This document shows, in pieces, positions 63,079 through 64,000 of a stretch of 64,000 nucleotides of DNA (positions are counted from its first letter, which is position 1; the number at the start of each line of letters is the position of its first letter). A program made the position numbers and the translations under genes. Source of the stretch: Pseudoleptotrichia goodfellowii. GTDB taxonomy: Bacteria; Fusobacteriota; Fusobacteriia; Fusobacteriales; Leptotrichiaceae. The notes under the pieces were generated by a model, which had not been told where the DNA came from, did not search any database, and saw only the letters and a list, made by a program, of their open reading frames with translations. The stretch is taken from NCBI RefSeq assembly GCF_007990505.1, contig NZ_AP019822.1, positions 620,001 to 684,000 of the forward strand, written 5' to 3'.

Positions 63079-63210
63079 GCGCCTGATCTTTCAAAATGAA
63101 AGATGACGAGGGAAAAGAGTTATCGAAAAAATCGGCGGATGCTCTTTAGGTTATCACAACCTTAACGGTATACAAAAGTTATAAGCGATTATAAAAATAA
63201 AATTACCGTA
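63079..63210 (+). ncRNA. glmS ribozyme (glucosamine-6-phosphate riboswitch)
   Basis: Conserved elements occur in order: A/GCGCC at the cleavage site (63078/63079), the P1 hairpin ATCTTTC/GAAAGAT, GACGAGG, TTATCGA, ATCGGCGGATG closing P2-P3, the P3.1 hairpin AGGTT/AACCT, AAGCGAT and P4 (ACGGTA at 63165-63170 with TACCGT at 63204-63209). It lies directly before glmS and self-cleaves when glucosamine 6-phosphate binds, destabilising the mRNA. Confidence 0.93.
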
Positions 63211-63255
63211 GTGATTATTTTTCGGCACAATTTTTATTATAAGGAGAGTAAGAAT

Positions 63256-64000
63256 ATGTGCGGAATAGTAGGTTATATCGGGACACAAAATGCCCAGGAT
63301 TTTGTATTGGACGGATTGGAAAAATTAGAGTACAGAGGATATGATTCGGCAGGGATTGCAGTGAATACCGGAGATGAAAAATTTTCAATCGTAAAAAAAG
63401 TAGGAAGATTGAAAAATCTTGCCGATGTACTGGAAAAGACACCTTTAAAAGGTAGTATGGCAATAGGACATACGAGATGGGCAACACACGGGAAACCGTC
63501 TGATGAAAATTCTCATCCACATTTTAACAAAGATGAAACGTTGGTTGTAGTTCATAACGGAATTATTGAAAATTATTTGGAATTGAAAAAAGAATTGATT
63601 GAAAAAGGGTATAAGTTTAATTCAGAAACAGATACCGAAGTGGTAACTCATTTGTTGGATGAACTGTATGAGGGAGATTTGCTCGAAGCTACGAAAAAAC
63701 TGATTAAGATTATTAAAGGGGCATATGCTTTGGGAATAATGTCGGTTACGGAGCCTGACAGAATAATAGCTGTAAGGAAAGAAAGTCCCCTTATAGTAGG
63801 TTTAGGAGAAAATGAAAATTTTATTGCTTCGGATATACCTGCAATACTTAAATATACGAGAGACGTGTATTTGATTGAAAATAATGAAATAGTCGAAGTA
63901 AAAAAGGATTCTGTAAAGGTTATGAATGCTGAAGGACAGGAAATAGAAAGAGATATTACTCATATTGAGTGGGATTTGGAAGCGGCGTCTAAAGGCGGAT
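63256..64000 (+). CDS. glmS: Glutamine--fructose-6-phosphate aminotransferase (3' end outside window)
   Basis: Makes glucosamine 6-phosphate from fructose 6-phosphate and glutamine, the entry to cell-wall amino sugars. The 248 visible codons cover the glutaminase domain: MCGIVGYIG with the nucleophile Cys2, LEYRGYDSAGIA, GHTRWATHGKPSDENSHPH, VVHNGIIENY and SETDTEVV. An AAGGAGAG site lies eleven bases before the ATG. Expression is controlled by the ribozyme in its leader. The frame is open to the end of the window, so the isomerase domain lies beyond it. Confidence 0.97.
   Translation, partial: MCGIVGYIGTQNAQDFVLDGLEKLEYRGYDSAGIAVNTGDEKFSIVKKVGRLKNLADVLEKTPLKGSMAIGHTRWATHGKPSDENSHPHFNKDETLVVVHNGIIENYLELKKELIEKGYKFNSETDTEVVTHLLDELYEGDLLEATKKLIKIIKGAYALGIMSVTEPDRIIAVRKESPLIVGLGENENFIASDIPAILKYTRDVYLIENNEIVEVKKDSVKVMNAEGQEIERDITHIEWDLEAASKGG

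Noticed and set aside
63215-63520. A 101-codon minus-strand frame opposite the start of glmS
   Set aside because: It overlaps the glmS leader and coding start, and the glutaminase motifs on the plus strand are unambiguous.

Overview
The window is about one-third G+C, with codon and promoter usage typical of very AT-rich bacteria. It carries outer-membrane beta-barrel genes, an OmpA-like lipoprotein, FtsX/EnvC-type division genes and many genes resembling those of fusobacteria. I read it as a chromosomal segment of a Leptotrichia-like member of Fusobacteriota (family Leptotrichiaceae). The genus is an inference from gene content and was not tested by a search. No rRNA, CRISPR array or intact insertion sequence was found. 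The window opens inside prs and closes inside glmS.

Layout. 1-3924: prs, tsaC, an unknown basic protein, a lone GspE/PilB-type ATPase, a HAD phosphatase and a SemiSWEET sugar transporter. 3940-13122: tRNA-Thr, tuf, a DUF3060-like lipoprotein, two tandem paralogous outer-membrane proteins, then rpsB-tsf, pyrH, frr and mreB. 13313-21466: two exported TPR proteins, coaE, an LCP protein, engB, lemA and two DUF2207-type membrane proteins. 21585-34774: a small barrel protein, a frameshifted Cof-type phosphatase, an odd GC-rich block, a cupin, a MITE-like inverted-repeat element, tmcAL, a hydrolase, a GPH sugar symporter, a split transketolase, ftsX-envC, pepT, a dispersin B-like hexosaminidase and yitT. 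35034-42755: guaB, a Spy-like periplasmic protein, a B3/B4 protein, butanediol dehydrogenase, a CtkA/HipA-like kinase with a small partner gene, dus, an OmpA-like lipoprotein and a DUF1294 protein. 42961-58774: a 50-residue membrane protein, then one co-directional branched-chain amino acid cluster (ilvD, ilvA, ilvB, ilvN, leuA, leuC, leuD, leuB, ilvC) interrupted by six genes with no obvious role in the pathway. 58858-64000: a TlpA-like thioredoxin, a probable malate carrier plus malolactic/malic enzyme pair, a DUF4865 protein, and glmS behind a glmS ribozyme.

How the genes work together. ilvD, ilvA, ilvB/N and ilvC with leuA-D make isoleucine, valine and leucine from threonine and pyruvate. 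mleP-mleS would import and decarboxylate malate, and butanediol dehydrogenase consumes acetoin made from the acetolactate branch. Envelope biology is heavily represented (MreB, FtsX/EnvC, LCP, outer-membrane proteins, GlmS). The dispersin-like enzyme suggests cleavage of a biofilm exopolysaccharide.

Transcription signals are unusually legible. Many genes have near-consensus -35/-10 boxes spaced exactly 17 bases, often with a TGn extended -10, and most units end in clear hairpin-plus-T-run terminators. The items most worth following up are the CtkA-like kinase with its 82-residue partner, the dispersin B homologue, the malolactic gene pair, the tetranucleotide-slip frameshift, the GC-rich block at 23147-23227, the MITE-like element at 23538-23660, and the anonymous genes inside the leucine cluster.
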